Assembly: GCF_902167635.1 (NCBI RefSeq)
Contig: NZ_CABHMS010000005.1
Coordinates: forward strand, 459,484 to 523,483
Origin: Chitinophaga vietnamensis
GTDB taxonomy: Bacteria; Bacteroidota; Bacteroidia; Chitinophagales; Chitinophagaceae
Direction of reading: 5' to 3'
Length of the DNA stretch: 64,000 nucleotides
Shown here piece by piece: positions 53,734 to 60,505 of this stretch. Within the stretch, counting starts at the first letter, position 1. Every line of letters begins with the position of its first letter. The position numbers were made by a program, and so were the translations under genes. Below the pieces are notes generated by a model that ran no database searches, was not told where the DNA came from, and worked only from the letters and a program-made list of their open reading frames with translations.

Positions 53734-53818
53734 TCCGGCGATTGGGTGTAGCTGACCATCTTGTTACTGGTGCAAAGCCGTCAACAGTGCAAGATAGGCA
53801 GGTAACTCAATCACCGGA
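53734..53818. terminator. Structured element between convergent genes
   Basis: An outer 14-base stem (53734-53747 with 53805-53818, one mismatch and one wobble) encloses a second stem (ATCTTG 53758-53763 with CAAGAT 53790-53795) and a short ACTG/CAGT pair. On the minus strand a T-run follows (complement of 53727-53733), so it can terminate the protease gene. The internal structure is more elaborate than a usual terminator and might be an RNA element. Confidence 0.5.
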
Positions 53819-53834
53819 CAATTTTATAAGAAGA

Positions 53835-54929
53835 TCAGTTATAGACTTTAACGAGATATACGAAGTCTTCCAGTTTCTTGATCTGGTCCACTCTGTTCAG
53901 TCCTTCCAGGTGGCTTTTATAGTGCCAGTCTTTTTTCAGTTGTTTTTCTTTTGGCATTTCATCGAGCAGGCGTTTCAGGTGTGCTGATTTCACTGCGAAG
54001 GCAATACCATCGGAGGTGGTTTGTTTGCCGGTGATGATGCCTACAACGTCGCCTTTGCTGTCCAGCAGCGGCGCGCCGCTATTGCCCGGATTCACAGGGA
54101 TAGATACCTGGTAGGCGGTTGTATCGCCGGCGAAGCCGGTTTTAGCGCTGATGTAGCCTTTGCCGTAAACGATCTCGTCGCGGGGAAAGCCCATGGTGAA
54201 CACTTCTTCACCCAGTTTCACACTTTGCGGTTTGAGGGCGTAGGGCAATGCTTGTCCTTTGAAAGTAGAGTCTGCGATTTTCAGTACGGCGAGGTCGCTG
54301 GAGATATCTTCAAAAACGCTCACTGCTTTGAAGGCTTCGCCTTTGTTATTTTGTACATATACAGAATCAGCGCCGGCTACTACATGCAGGTTGGTAACAA
54401 TGTAACCGTTACCGGAAACGGCAAAGCCGGTGCCTCCGTAGGTGCCGGGATTGGCGGGCGGCTTGCTTTTGCTGTTGATATCATTGATGAGGGCGTTCTG
54501 AGAACGTTGAATGTTGTTCAGTACGCGTCTTACATCTTCGTATTGAGCGGTGGATTTGTTGCGGGCGGCGTTTTGTATCACAGCGATGGTGGAGAGGGAC
54601 GTCACCAGGGCGATACAGGCAGCGGCAGCCAGGTTGGTGATGGTGCGGCGGCGGATGGAGATCCTCTTTGCTTTGAGGTTATCTTCCATGGCTTGTTTGC
54701 GCATCAGCGGGAGGTCGAGTTGCTTGTGGATACTGTTCATTTTTTCCTGCAAAGCCTGGCGTTGGCCATAATGGCGGAATTGCAGTAAAAACAGTTGGTG
54801 TTCCTCTACTTGTTTATTGATCTGCGGATTGGTACGGCGCAGTTCATCAAAGGCAGCCTTCTCCTGGGTGTTCATTTCACCTTCCAGGTAGCGTTCAATT
54901 TCACGTAATAAGATCATGTCGTCGTTCAT
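53835..54929 (-). CDS. Anti-sigma-like N-terminus fused to a trypsin-like (S1C) serine protease
   Basis: 364 aa in three parts. Residues 1-95 are a cytoplasmic, helical segment that reads like a sigma-binding domain (LREIERYLEGEMNTQEKAAF). Residues 98-119 are a membrane segment. Residues 160-340 are a periplasmic HtrA-like protease with a complete triad: His182 (TNLHVVAGA), Asp212 (ISSDLAVLKI) and Ser284 (NPGNSGAPLLD). No PDZ domain is seen. The sigma gene lies nine bases upstream. The fusion suggests a membrane protease that also restrains its sigma factor and may regulate itself by cleavage. Confidence 0.88.
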   Translation of the reverse strand: MNDDMILLREIERYLEGEMNTQEKAAFDELRRTNPQINKQVEEHQLFLLQFRHYGQRQALQEKMNSIHKQLDLPLMRKQAMEDNLKAKRISIRRRTITNLAAAACIALVTSLSTIAVIQNAARNKSTAQYEDVRRVLNNIQRSQNALINDINSKSKPPANPGTYGGTGFAVSGNGYIVTNLHVVAGADSVYVQNNKGEAFKAVSVFEDISSDLAVLKIADSTFKGQALPYALKPQSVKLGEEVFTMGFPRDEIVYGKGYISAKTGFAGDTTAYQVSIPVNPGNSGAPLLDSKGDVVGIITGKQTTSDGIAFAVKSAHLKRLLDEMPKEKQLKKDWHYKSHLEGLNRVDQIKKLEDFVYLVKVYN

Positions 54930-54938
54930 GGCTGCTGC

Positions 54939-55514
54939 TTATAATGATGTATTGTATTGATCGAAAAAAAGTTTCTTGAGGCGCATCAGACATTTATACT
55001 TTTGGTTCTTTGCGTTTTCGGCGTTGGTATAGCCGAATTTGTCTGCTATTTCCTGCATGGTCCTTTTATGGAGATAATAATCTTCCAGGATGGATTTGCA
55101 GGGCTGGCCTATATTGCTCATGGCGCTTTCCATGATGCGGAACTGTTCGTCTTTAGCGTCGTGTTCGTCCAGGGCCTCGGTGGCGGGTATGATCTCTTCA
55201 ATTTCCGGTGGCAGGGCATGGAGGCCATAAGAGGCCTGTACTTTTTTCAGCCATAAATGTCGGCACACCGAATAGAGAAAAGTTTTCAGCCGGCTGGTCA
55301 ATATAAAATTATCGCCACAGGCCTTTTCATACAGCACGATAATCGCTTCCTGGAACACATCTTTGGCATCATCTTCCGATCCGTTGTGCTGTAGTATCAT
55401 CCTGAGCACAGCCGGAAAATTCTCTGAATAGATGATTTCCAACGACTTATCATCACTTCTTGCCAGTCCCAGCAATAATTCCCTGTCTCTTGTTATGTCT
55501 TGATTTTGCTTCAC
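54939..55514 (-). CDS. ECF-type sigma factor partnered with the membrane protease
   Basis: Sigma-70 family factor of 191 aa from the GTG at 55514 (MKQNQDITRDRELLLGLARS). Region 2 includes DVFQEAIIVLYEKA and LKTFLYSVCRHLWLKKV, and region 4 ends in MQEIADKFGYTNAENAKNQKYKCL. The open frame extends 14 codons further to a TTG (55556), but that part overlaps an inverted repeat and promoter-like sequence. It is transcribed with the protease fusion gene nine bases downstream. Confidence 0.88.
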   Translation of the reverse strand: MKQNQDITRDRELLLGLARSDDKSLEIIYSENFPAVLRMILQHNGSEDDAKDVFQEAIIVLYEKACGDNFILTSRLKTFLYSVCRHLWLKKVQASYGLHALPPEIEEIIPATEALDEHDAKDEQFRIMESAMSNIGQPCKSILEDYYLHKRTMQEIADKFGYTNAENAKNQKYKCLMRLKKLFFDQYNTSL

Positions 55515-55538
55515 TCTTAATACGGTTATAAGGCATTT

Positions 55539-55586
55539 GGTAACCCAAAGTACCAAAAAAAATATTTTTTAAAACATTGGGTTACC
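55539..55586. promoter_or_regulatory. Inverted repeat GGTAACCCAA/TTGGGTTACC in divergent promoter region
   Basis: A perfect 10-base inverse pair (55539-55548 and 55577-55586) separated by 28 bases of AT-rich sequence. The motif points outward to the sigma gene on one side and the lipoprotein gene on the other. A related TTGGGTGATCC follows at about 55589. It could be the -35 element recognised by this sigma factor (autoregulation) or an operator. Confidence 0.45.
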
Positions 55587-55646
55587 TTTTGGGTGATCCC
55601 GGTATAAAGGTTAAATCATTCAAAAAACACCTTAAATTATTGTACA

Positions 55647-55889
55647 ATGAAGAACGTAATCAAAATCGGTTTCTTAGCTCTGTCTATCGGTATTTTCGCA
55701 GTTGCTTGCGGTGGTGGTGAAAACAAAACTGCTACTGACTCTACTGCTACTGCTGCTACTTCTGCCATTGATTCTGCTGCTCACGTAGCTGATTCAGCTG
55801 TTGCTAAAGTTGCTGACTCTGCTAAAGCTATCGTTGATTCAGCTGCTAAGAAAGTTGACTCTGCTGCTGCTAAAGCTGTAAAACACTAA
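55647..55889 (+). CDS. Small lipoprotein with Asp-Ser-Ala repeats
   Basis: 80 aa. A lipoprotein signal (GIFAVACGGGENK, acylated Cys at residue 21) is followed by a low-complexity Ala/Asp/Ser/Lys tail with a repeated DSAxxxV pattern about every 7-8 residues (IDSAAHVADSAVAKVADSA), consistent with an amphipathic helix such as a coiled coil. Codons are strongly biased to GCT. A terminator follows. It may be abundant and envelope-associated. The function is unknown. Confidence 0.8.
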   Translation: MKNVIKIGFLALSIGIFAVACGGGENKTATDSTATAATSAIDSAAHVADSAVAKVADSAKAIVDSAAKKVDSAAAKAVKH

Positions 55890-55915
55890 TTAGAAGATCG
55901 TTAGCATTTATAAAT

Positions 55916-55946
55916 AACCGCCTCGGCAACCCCGGGGCGGTTTTTT
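55916..55946 (+). terminator. Terminator after the small lipoprotein
   Basis: AACCGCCTCGG (55916-55926) pairs with CCCGGGGCGGTT-type sequence ending at 55942, followed by six T. Confidence 0.88.
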
Positions 55947-56038
55947 ATTGTCTCTTCACCTCGCTTTTGCTTGTTTTTTGAATTATTTTCAACGATAGTA
56001 CTTATTTATTGAAAAAAGTATATTTTTCGATATTGGGT

Positions 56039-56069
56039 ATTGGATAATTAAAATCGTGCCGTATTTTTG
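56039..56069 (+). promoter_or_regulatory. pheA: Promoter of the aromatic operon
   Basis: ATTG (56039-56042), exactly 19 bases, then TATTTTTG (56062-56069). This matches the Bacteroidota consensus. The transcript should start near 56075, about 24 bases before the first leader ATG. Confidence 0.7.
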
Positions 56070-56098
56070 TTCTACATTCAAAGCAATAACAGATAAAC

Positions 56099-56158
56099 AT
56101 GATACCGCAAGCGACTTTTGGTTTTTTTGGCTTTTATTATTTCTGGTACCAGGAATAG
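56099..56158 (+). CDS. Aromatic operon leader peptide 1 (19 aa, Phe/Tyr/Trp)
   Basis: MIPQATFGFFGFYYFWYQE, stop TAG at 56156-56158. Nine of the eleven residues 7-17 are aromatic: Phe, Tyr and one Trp (codons 56117-56149). The ORF lies just after the promoter and directly before an antiterminator/terminator pair. As all three aromatic amino acids are represented, scarcity of any should stall the ribosome. Confidence 0.88.
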   Translation: MIPQATFGFFGFYYFWYQE

Positions 56159-56232
56159 GGAGGTCGTTTGCAAGTAACAAAATATAAAAAGAAACTTCAA
56201 AAAGGCCTCCCGCGAAAACGGGAGGCCTTTTT
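56158..56232 (+). terminator. Attenuator 1 of the aromatic operon
   Basis: The terminator is a perfect 14-base stem, 56199-56212 with 56219-56232 (AAAAAGGCCTCCCG), loop CGAAAA, ending in five T. An antiterminator GGGAGGTCGTTT (56158-56169), beginning on the last base of the leader stop, can pair with AAAGGCCTCCC of the 5' arm, allowing one G-U pair and one bulged base. Confidence 0.85.
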
Positions 56233-56242
56233 GATTCAAGAA

Positions 56243-56335
56243 ATGTATCATATGACCAGCATTCACAACAATTACTTTTTTTATTACTACGCCTACTTCT
56301 TCTATGCGGAGAAGCCAGGGACTCATTTGCAATAA
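56243..56335 (+). CDS. Aromatic operon leader peptide 2 (30 aa, Phe/Tyr)
   Basis: Begins MYHMTSIHNN, then residues 11-21 are YFFYYYAYFFY (ten of eleven aromatic; codons 56273-56305), and ends AEKPGTHLQ. The ATG lies 11 bases after terminator 1, so it is made only when that terminator is bypassed. No Trp codon is present. A later ATG at 56252 is in the same frame. Confidence 0.88.
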   Translation: MYHMTSIHNNYFFYYYAYFFYAEKPGTHLQ

Positions 56336-56391
56336 TCAAACTTTACATATCAAAGTTTTTCCAGCAAAGGGTCCCGCAGGCGGGGCCCTTT
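56318..56391 (+). terminator. Attenuator 2 of the aromatic operon
   Basis: The terminator stem is 11 base pairs, 56366-56376 with 56381-56391 (AAAGGGTCCCG, one G-U pair), followed by TCTGTTT; its T-tract is weaker than in attenuator 1. The antiterminator GGGACTCATTT (56318-56328), in the last codons of leader 2, can pair with AAAGGGTCCC with one G-U pair and one bulged A. pheA starts 60 bases downstream. Confidence 0.78.
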
Positions 56392-56450
56392 CTGTTTCCG
56401 GTAGCTAGTTGCTACAGCAACTATAAATAAATAAAATCAATCACATACAC

Positions 56451-57275
56451 ATGAAAATTGCGATACAGGGGTTTGAAGGATGTTTTCACCAGGTGGCAGC
56501 CCGGGAATATTTCGGTAAACAGGTCGAAATAGAATCCTGTGCCTCCTTCGCCGAGCTGGTCAGGAAAGTGAAACAACAGCCCGATGTTGATGCCGGTATT
56601 ATGGCCATAGAAAACTCCATCGCCGGCAGCATTCTCCCGAACTACAGCCTGATCAAGAACTCCGGCCTGCATGTTACCGGCGAAGTATACCTGCAAATCA
56701 ACCAGCACCTCGTGGTGCTGCCCGGCCAAACCATGGAAGATATCCGGGAAGTACATTCCCATCCCATGGCGCTCTTACAGTGTATGGACTTCCTGGAGAA
56801 ATACCCGCATATCAAACTTGTGGAAACAGAAGATACCGCCCTCAGCGCCCGCCATGTAAGACAGAAGAAACTCAAATCCACCGCTGCCATCGCTGGTAAG
56901 CTCGCCGCTGAAATATTTGAACTGGATATCATCGCGCCCAATATCCACACCAACAAAAACAACTATACCCGCTTCCTGGCCGTATCCCGCAATGGCGTTG
57001 CCACCGCGCCTGATGCCAACAAAGCCTCCGTATATTTCCAGACCAGCCACGAACGCGGCAGCCTGGCTAAAGTGCTCACCAAAATTGCAGATGCCGGCAT
57101 CAACCTGTCGAAACTGCAATCATTTCCCATCCCGGCGAAAGAATGGAACTACTACTTCCACGCCGATATGGAATTTGATAACCTGGACCATTTCCAGAAA
57201 GCGCTCACGAAAATTGAACCATTAACCGAACACCTGAAAGTGCTGGGTATTTATAAAAAAGGTAAAACACATTAA
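56451..57275 (+). CDS. pheA: Prephenate dehydratase PheA
   Basis: 274-aa enzyme that converts prephenate to phenylpyruvate. The catalytic domain (about residues 1-180) has IAIQGFEGCFHQVAAREYF, MAIENSIAGSI and DTALSARHV-like TEDTALSARH. The C-terminal ACT domain (GSLAKVLTKIADAGINLSKL) should bind Phe; the usual ESRP motif is replaced by QSFP, a variation seen in Bacteroidota. There is no chorismate mutase part, because that is fused to DAHP synthase downstream. Confidence 0.95.
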   Translation: MKIAIQGFEGCFHQVAAREYFGKQVEIESCASFAELVRKVKQQPDVDAGIMAIENSIAGSILPNYSLIKNSGLHVTGEVYLQINQHLVVLPGQTMEDIREVHSHPMALLQCMDFLEKYPHIKLVETEDTALSARHVRQKKLKSTAAIAGKLAAEIFELDIIAPNIHTNKNNYTRFLAVSRNGVATAPDANKASVYFQTSHERGSLAKVLTKIADAGINLSKLQSFPIPAKEWNYYFHADMEFDNLDHFQKALTKIEPLTEHLKVLGIYKKGKTH

Positions 57276-57284
57276 TCAGGAGCT

Positions 57285-58451
57285 ATGCAGATAAAGGTTG
57301 CTAACAGACTACAAGGCACAGAAGAATACTATTTCTCCAAAAAGCTGAGAGAGATAGATGAGATGAACCAGCAGGGCACCCGGGTGATCAACCTCGGCAT
57401 CGGAAGCCCTGACCTGCCGCCACATCCCGATGTGGTGAAGGTGCTGAACGAACAGGCCTCCCTGCCCAATACCCATGCGTACCAGGGCTACAAAGGTATC
57501 CCGGCATTGCGTAAAGCCATCGCCGGCTGGTACGAGCGCTACTACCAGGTAACACTCAACCCTGATACAGAAGTGCTGCCACTCATCGGCTCCAAGGAAG
57601 GTATCATGCACATCTGCATGACCTACCTGCAACAAGGCGATGAGGCGCTGATCCCGAACCCGGGCTACCCTACCTATCGTTCGGCGGTACATCTCAGCGG
57701 CGCCACTGTAGTGGATTACGACCTGCATGCTGCCAATGGCTGGCTGCCCGATCTCGATGCATTGGCCAAAAAAGACCTGAGCCGCGTGAAGCTCATGTGG
57801 GTAAACTACCCGCATATGCCTACCGGCGCTAAAGTGAATAAAGCCTTCGCTAAAGACCTCATCGCTTTCGCGAAACAACATAACATTCTCATCTGCCATG
57901 ATAATCCTTACAGCTTCATCCTCAACGACCAGCCGGAAAGCCTGCTGCAAGTGGAAGGAGCCAAAGAGGTGGTGCTTGAACTCAACTCCCTCAGCAAATC
58001 CTCCAATATGGCGGGCTGGCGCATAGGGATGCTCTGCGGCAAAGCAGAATGGATCGCGGAAGTGTTGCGCTTCAAAAGCAATATGGACTCCGGTATGTTC
58101 CAGCCCCTGCAAATGGCCGCTGTAAAGGCTTTGGAGCTGGGTAAAGACTGGTACGACCAACTGAATAACATCTACAAAGGCCGCCGTGAAAAAGTATTCC
58201 AGCTGCTTGATCTGCTGGGATGCAACTACGACAAAAACCAGGTAGGCATGTTCGTTTGGGCGAAAATACCGGATACTAACGCAGACGGATATACGCTGAG
58301 CGACGCCGTATTGCATAAAGCACGCGTGTTCATCACACCGGGCGGCATCTTCGGCAGTAACGGTAACGGCTATATCAGGGTGAGCCTCTGCCAGGACGAA
58401 AAAGTTTTCCAGGAGGCAATAGACCGTATACAATCATCAATTAATCAATAA
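57285..58451 (+). CDS. Class I/II aminotransferase of the aromatic operon
   Basis: PLP fold-type I aminotransferase of 388 aa. Key segments are INLGIGSPDLPPHPDV, YPTYRSAVHLSG, CHDNPYSFILND and the PLP Lys motif SLSKSSNMAGWRIGM. It lies nine bases after pheA and four before tyrA, so it probably converts phenylpyruvate and hydroxyphenylpyruvate to Phe and Tyr. By sequence alone it could be an LL-diaminopimelate-type enzyme; the operon argues for aromatic substrates. Confidence 0.9.
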   Translation: MQIKVANRLQGTEEYYFSKKLREIDEMNQQGTRVINLGIGSPDLPPHPDVVKVLNEQASLPNTHAYQGYKGIPALRKAIAGWYERYYQVTLNPDTEVLPLIGSKEGIMHICMTYLQQGDEALIPNPGYPTYRSAVHLSGATVVDYDLHAANGWLPDLDALAKKDLSRVKLMWVNYPHMPTGAKVNKAFAKDLIAFAKQHNILICHDNPYSFILNDQPESLLQVEGAKEVVLELNSLSKSSNMAGWRIGMLCGKAEWIAEVLRFKSNMDSGMFQPLQMAAVKALELGKDWYDQLNNIYKGRREKVFQLLDLLGCNYDKNQVGMFVWAKIPDTNADGYTLSDAVLHKARVFITPGGIFGSNGNGYIRVSLCQDEKVFQEAIDRIQSSINQ

Positions 58452-58455
58452 CAGG

Positions 58456-59298
58456 ATGATCGCAACCATCATAGGAACAGGATTGATCGGCGGATCCATG
58501 GCTATCAGCCTGAAAGAGAAAGGCGCAGTAGATCGCGTGATAGGAGTAGACCAACAGGAAGAACACCTGAAACGCGCACTGGAACTGCATATCATAGACG
58601 AAGCAGCTACGATCGATGAGGCCATGCAACGTGCCGACCTTGTGATACTGGCCATCCCTGTGGATGCCGTTTTACAAGTGCTGCCCCGGCTGATGGATCA
58701 GGTACGCCCCGGCCAGGTGATCATGGACGTTGGTTCTACCAAACAAAAAATATTACAACTCGTTGCCGGTCATCCCAACAGGGGCCGCTTTGTGGCCGCC
58801 CACCCGATGGCCGGCACCGAGTATTCCGGCCCCGATGCGGCTATCCGGAATCTCTTCACCCACAAAACCATGGTGCTGTGCGATGTGAAGAACAGCGACG
58901 AAGACGCGCTGGAAATGGTGGAGAACGTGGTAGACCAATTGCAGATGCGCACCGTGTACATGAATGCAGAAGAGCATGACCTGCACACCGCCTACGTATC
59001 TCATATCTCCCACATTACCTCCTTCGCGCTGGCGCTCACCGTGCTCAAGAAGGAAAAAGAGCAGGGACGCATCTTTGAGCTGGCCAGCGGTGGTTTTGAA
59101 TCTACCGTGCGCCTGGCAAAAAGTTCGCCCGATATGTGGGTGCCCATCTTCAAACACAACCGCAACAATGTGCTGGACGTATTGGACGAGCATATCAACC
59201 AGCTACAACAGATGAAAACATTGTTGGAAGAAGAAGATTACGACACCTTTTACAAATTGATTCAAAAATCCAATAAAATCAGGAAGATCCTGAAATAA
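58456..59298 (+). CDS. tyrA: Prephenate dehydrogenase TyrA
   Basis: NAD(P)-dependent enzyme of 280 aa that makes 4-hydroxyphenylpyruvate. The Rossmann loop is IIGTGLIGGSMAISL, the catalytic region is AHPMAGTEYSGPDAA, and the C-terminal dimer helix includes HDLHTAYVSHISHITSFAL with the catalytic His. No ACT domain is fused. Confidence 0.95.
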   Translation: MIATIIGTGLIGGSMAISLKEKGAVDRVIGVDQQEEHLKRALELHIIDEAATIDEAMQRADLVILAIPVDAVLQVLPRLMDQVRPGQVIMDVGSTKQKILQLVAGHPNRGRFVAAHPMAGTEYSGPDAAIRNLFTHKTMVLCDVKNSDEDALEMVENVVDQLQMRTVYMNAEEHDLHTAYVSHISHITSFALALTVLKKEKEQGRIFELASGGFESTVRLAKSSPDMWVPIFKHNRNNVLDVLDEHINQLQQMKTLLEEEDYDTFYKLIQKSNKIRKILK

Positions 59299-59330
59299 AC
59301 AATCTTGATAAATCTCGTTAACTTAATACT

Positions 59331-60440
59331 ATGGAACAGCATACTACAATGGAGCAAATTCTTGCAAACACAAAATTCTCAGATCCTTCTTCAGATAAGA
59401 AGCCGCTGATCATCTCCGGTCCCTGCAGTGCAGAAACAGAGGAGCAAGTACTGGCCACCGCGCTGGCATTACAGAAAACAGGTAAGGTAGACGTATTACG
59501 CGCCGGTATCTGGAAACCCCGTACCCGTCCGGGTTCTTTCGAAGGTATCGGTACCAAAGGTTTGCCCTGGTTACAGAAAGCCCGCGAGCTCACTGGTTTG
59601 CCGCTGGCTGTGGAAGTAGCTACCGCCAAACAAGTAGAAGATGCCCTGCATTTTGGTGTGGATATCCTTTGGGTAGGAGCCCGAACTACTGTGAACCCTT
59701 TCTCTGTACAGGAAGTGGCCGATGCGCTGAAAGGCGTAGATACTACTGTATTGATCAAGAACCCGATCAACCCTGATCTGGAACTGTGGATCGGTGCGGT
59801 GGAAAGGATCCAGAAAGCAGGTATCTCCAAAGTAGGCCTGATCCACCGCGGCTTCTCCAGCTACGGTAACACACAATACCGCAACGCGCCCATGTGGCAC
59901 CTGGCCATCGAGCTGAAACGCCGTATGCCTGAATTGCCGATGATCTGCGATCCCAGCCACATCTCCGGCCGCCGCGATATCCTGCAGGAAGTATCCCAGG
60001 AAGCGATCGATCTGGATTACGATGGCCTGATGCTGGAAACGCACGTTGATCCGGACAACGCCTGGAGCGATGCCAAACAACAGGTTACGCCGGAGAAACT
60101 GGCCGAACTCCTCGATGGCATTGTATGGCGCCGTGAACATACCGACAAGAAAGATTTCAATAGTGCACTGGAAAAACTGCGTGCGCAGATCAACCAGGTA
60201 GATGACGAGATCATGCTGCTGTTGGGCAATCGTATGAAGATCGCTGAGAAGATCGGTATGTACAAGAAAGAAAACAACATCACCATCCTGCAAACCAACC
60301 GCTGGAACGAAATACTGGAACGTAACATCGCCAAAGGCGAGAAACTGGGCCTCACCAAGGAGTTCATCCTGAAATATTTCGATGCGGTGCACCTGGAATC
60401 CATCAACCGTCAGAACAAGGTGATGAACGAAGAGAAATAG
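59331..60440 (+). CDS. Bifunctional DAHP synthase / chorismate mutase
   Basis: 369-aa fusion. Residues about 1-265 are 3-deoxy-7-phosphoheptulonate synthase (GPCSAETEEQV, KPRTRPGSFEGIG, MICDPSHISGRRDI), the entry step of the shikimate pathway. The C-terminal 90 residues are an AroQ chorismate mutase helix bundle (LRAQINQVDDEIMLLLGNRM, KIGMYKKENN). The mutase may serve as the allosteric sensor of the synthase, as in related fusions. A second ATG at 59349 is an alternative start. Confidence 0.94.
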   Translation: MEQHTTMEQILANTKFSDPSSDKKPLIISGPCSAETEEQVLATALALQKTGKVDVLRAGIWKPRTRPGSFEGIGTKGLPWLQKARELTGLPLAVEVATAKQVEDALHFGVDILWVGARTTVNPFSVQEVADALKGVDTTVLIKNPINPDLELWIGAVERIQKAGISKVGLIHRGFSSYGNTQYRNAPMWHLAIELKRRMPELPMICDPSHISGRRDILQEVSQEAIDLDYDGLMLETHVDPDNAWSDAKQQVTPEKLAELLDGIVWRREHTDKKDFNSALEKLRAQINQVDDEIMLLLGNRMKIAEKIGMYKKENNITILQTNRWNEILERNIAKGEKLGLTKEFILKYFDAVHLESINRQNKVMNEEK

Positions 60441-60454
60441 CGCTATCGGTAGCG

Positions 60455-60483
60455 TAGCTGCCAGCCCTTGCTGCTGGCGGCTA
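60455..60483 (+). other. Intercistronic hairpin before aroB
   Basis: TAGCTGCCAGC (60455-60465) pairs with GCTGGCGGCTA (60473-60483) with one G-U pair; no T-tract. A related GGTAGCGTA-TAGCTGCC stretch occurs at about 25822-25839. Confidence 0.45.
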
Positions 60484-60505
60484 TGCGGCCTACAACATCT
60501 GCATC

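Noticed and set aside
53734-53818. Possible cyclic-di-GMP (GEMM-like) riboswitch because of a GCAAAGCC stretch
   Set aside because: The other conserved bases and helices of that riboswitch are not recognisable, and the element lies after, not before, genes.
55989-56339. 116-aa and 84-aa minus-strand open frames over the aromatic leader region
   Set aside because: They are the reverse of the two leader ORFs and terminators and have no protein features; the plus-strand attenuator reading explains the region fully.
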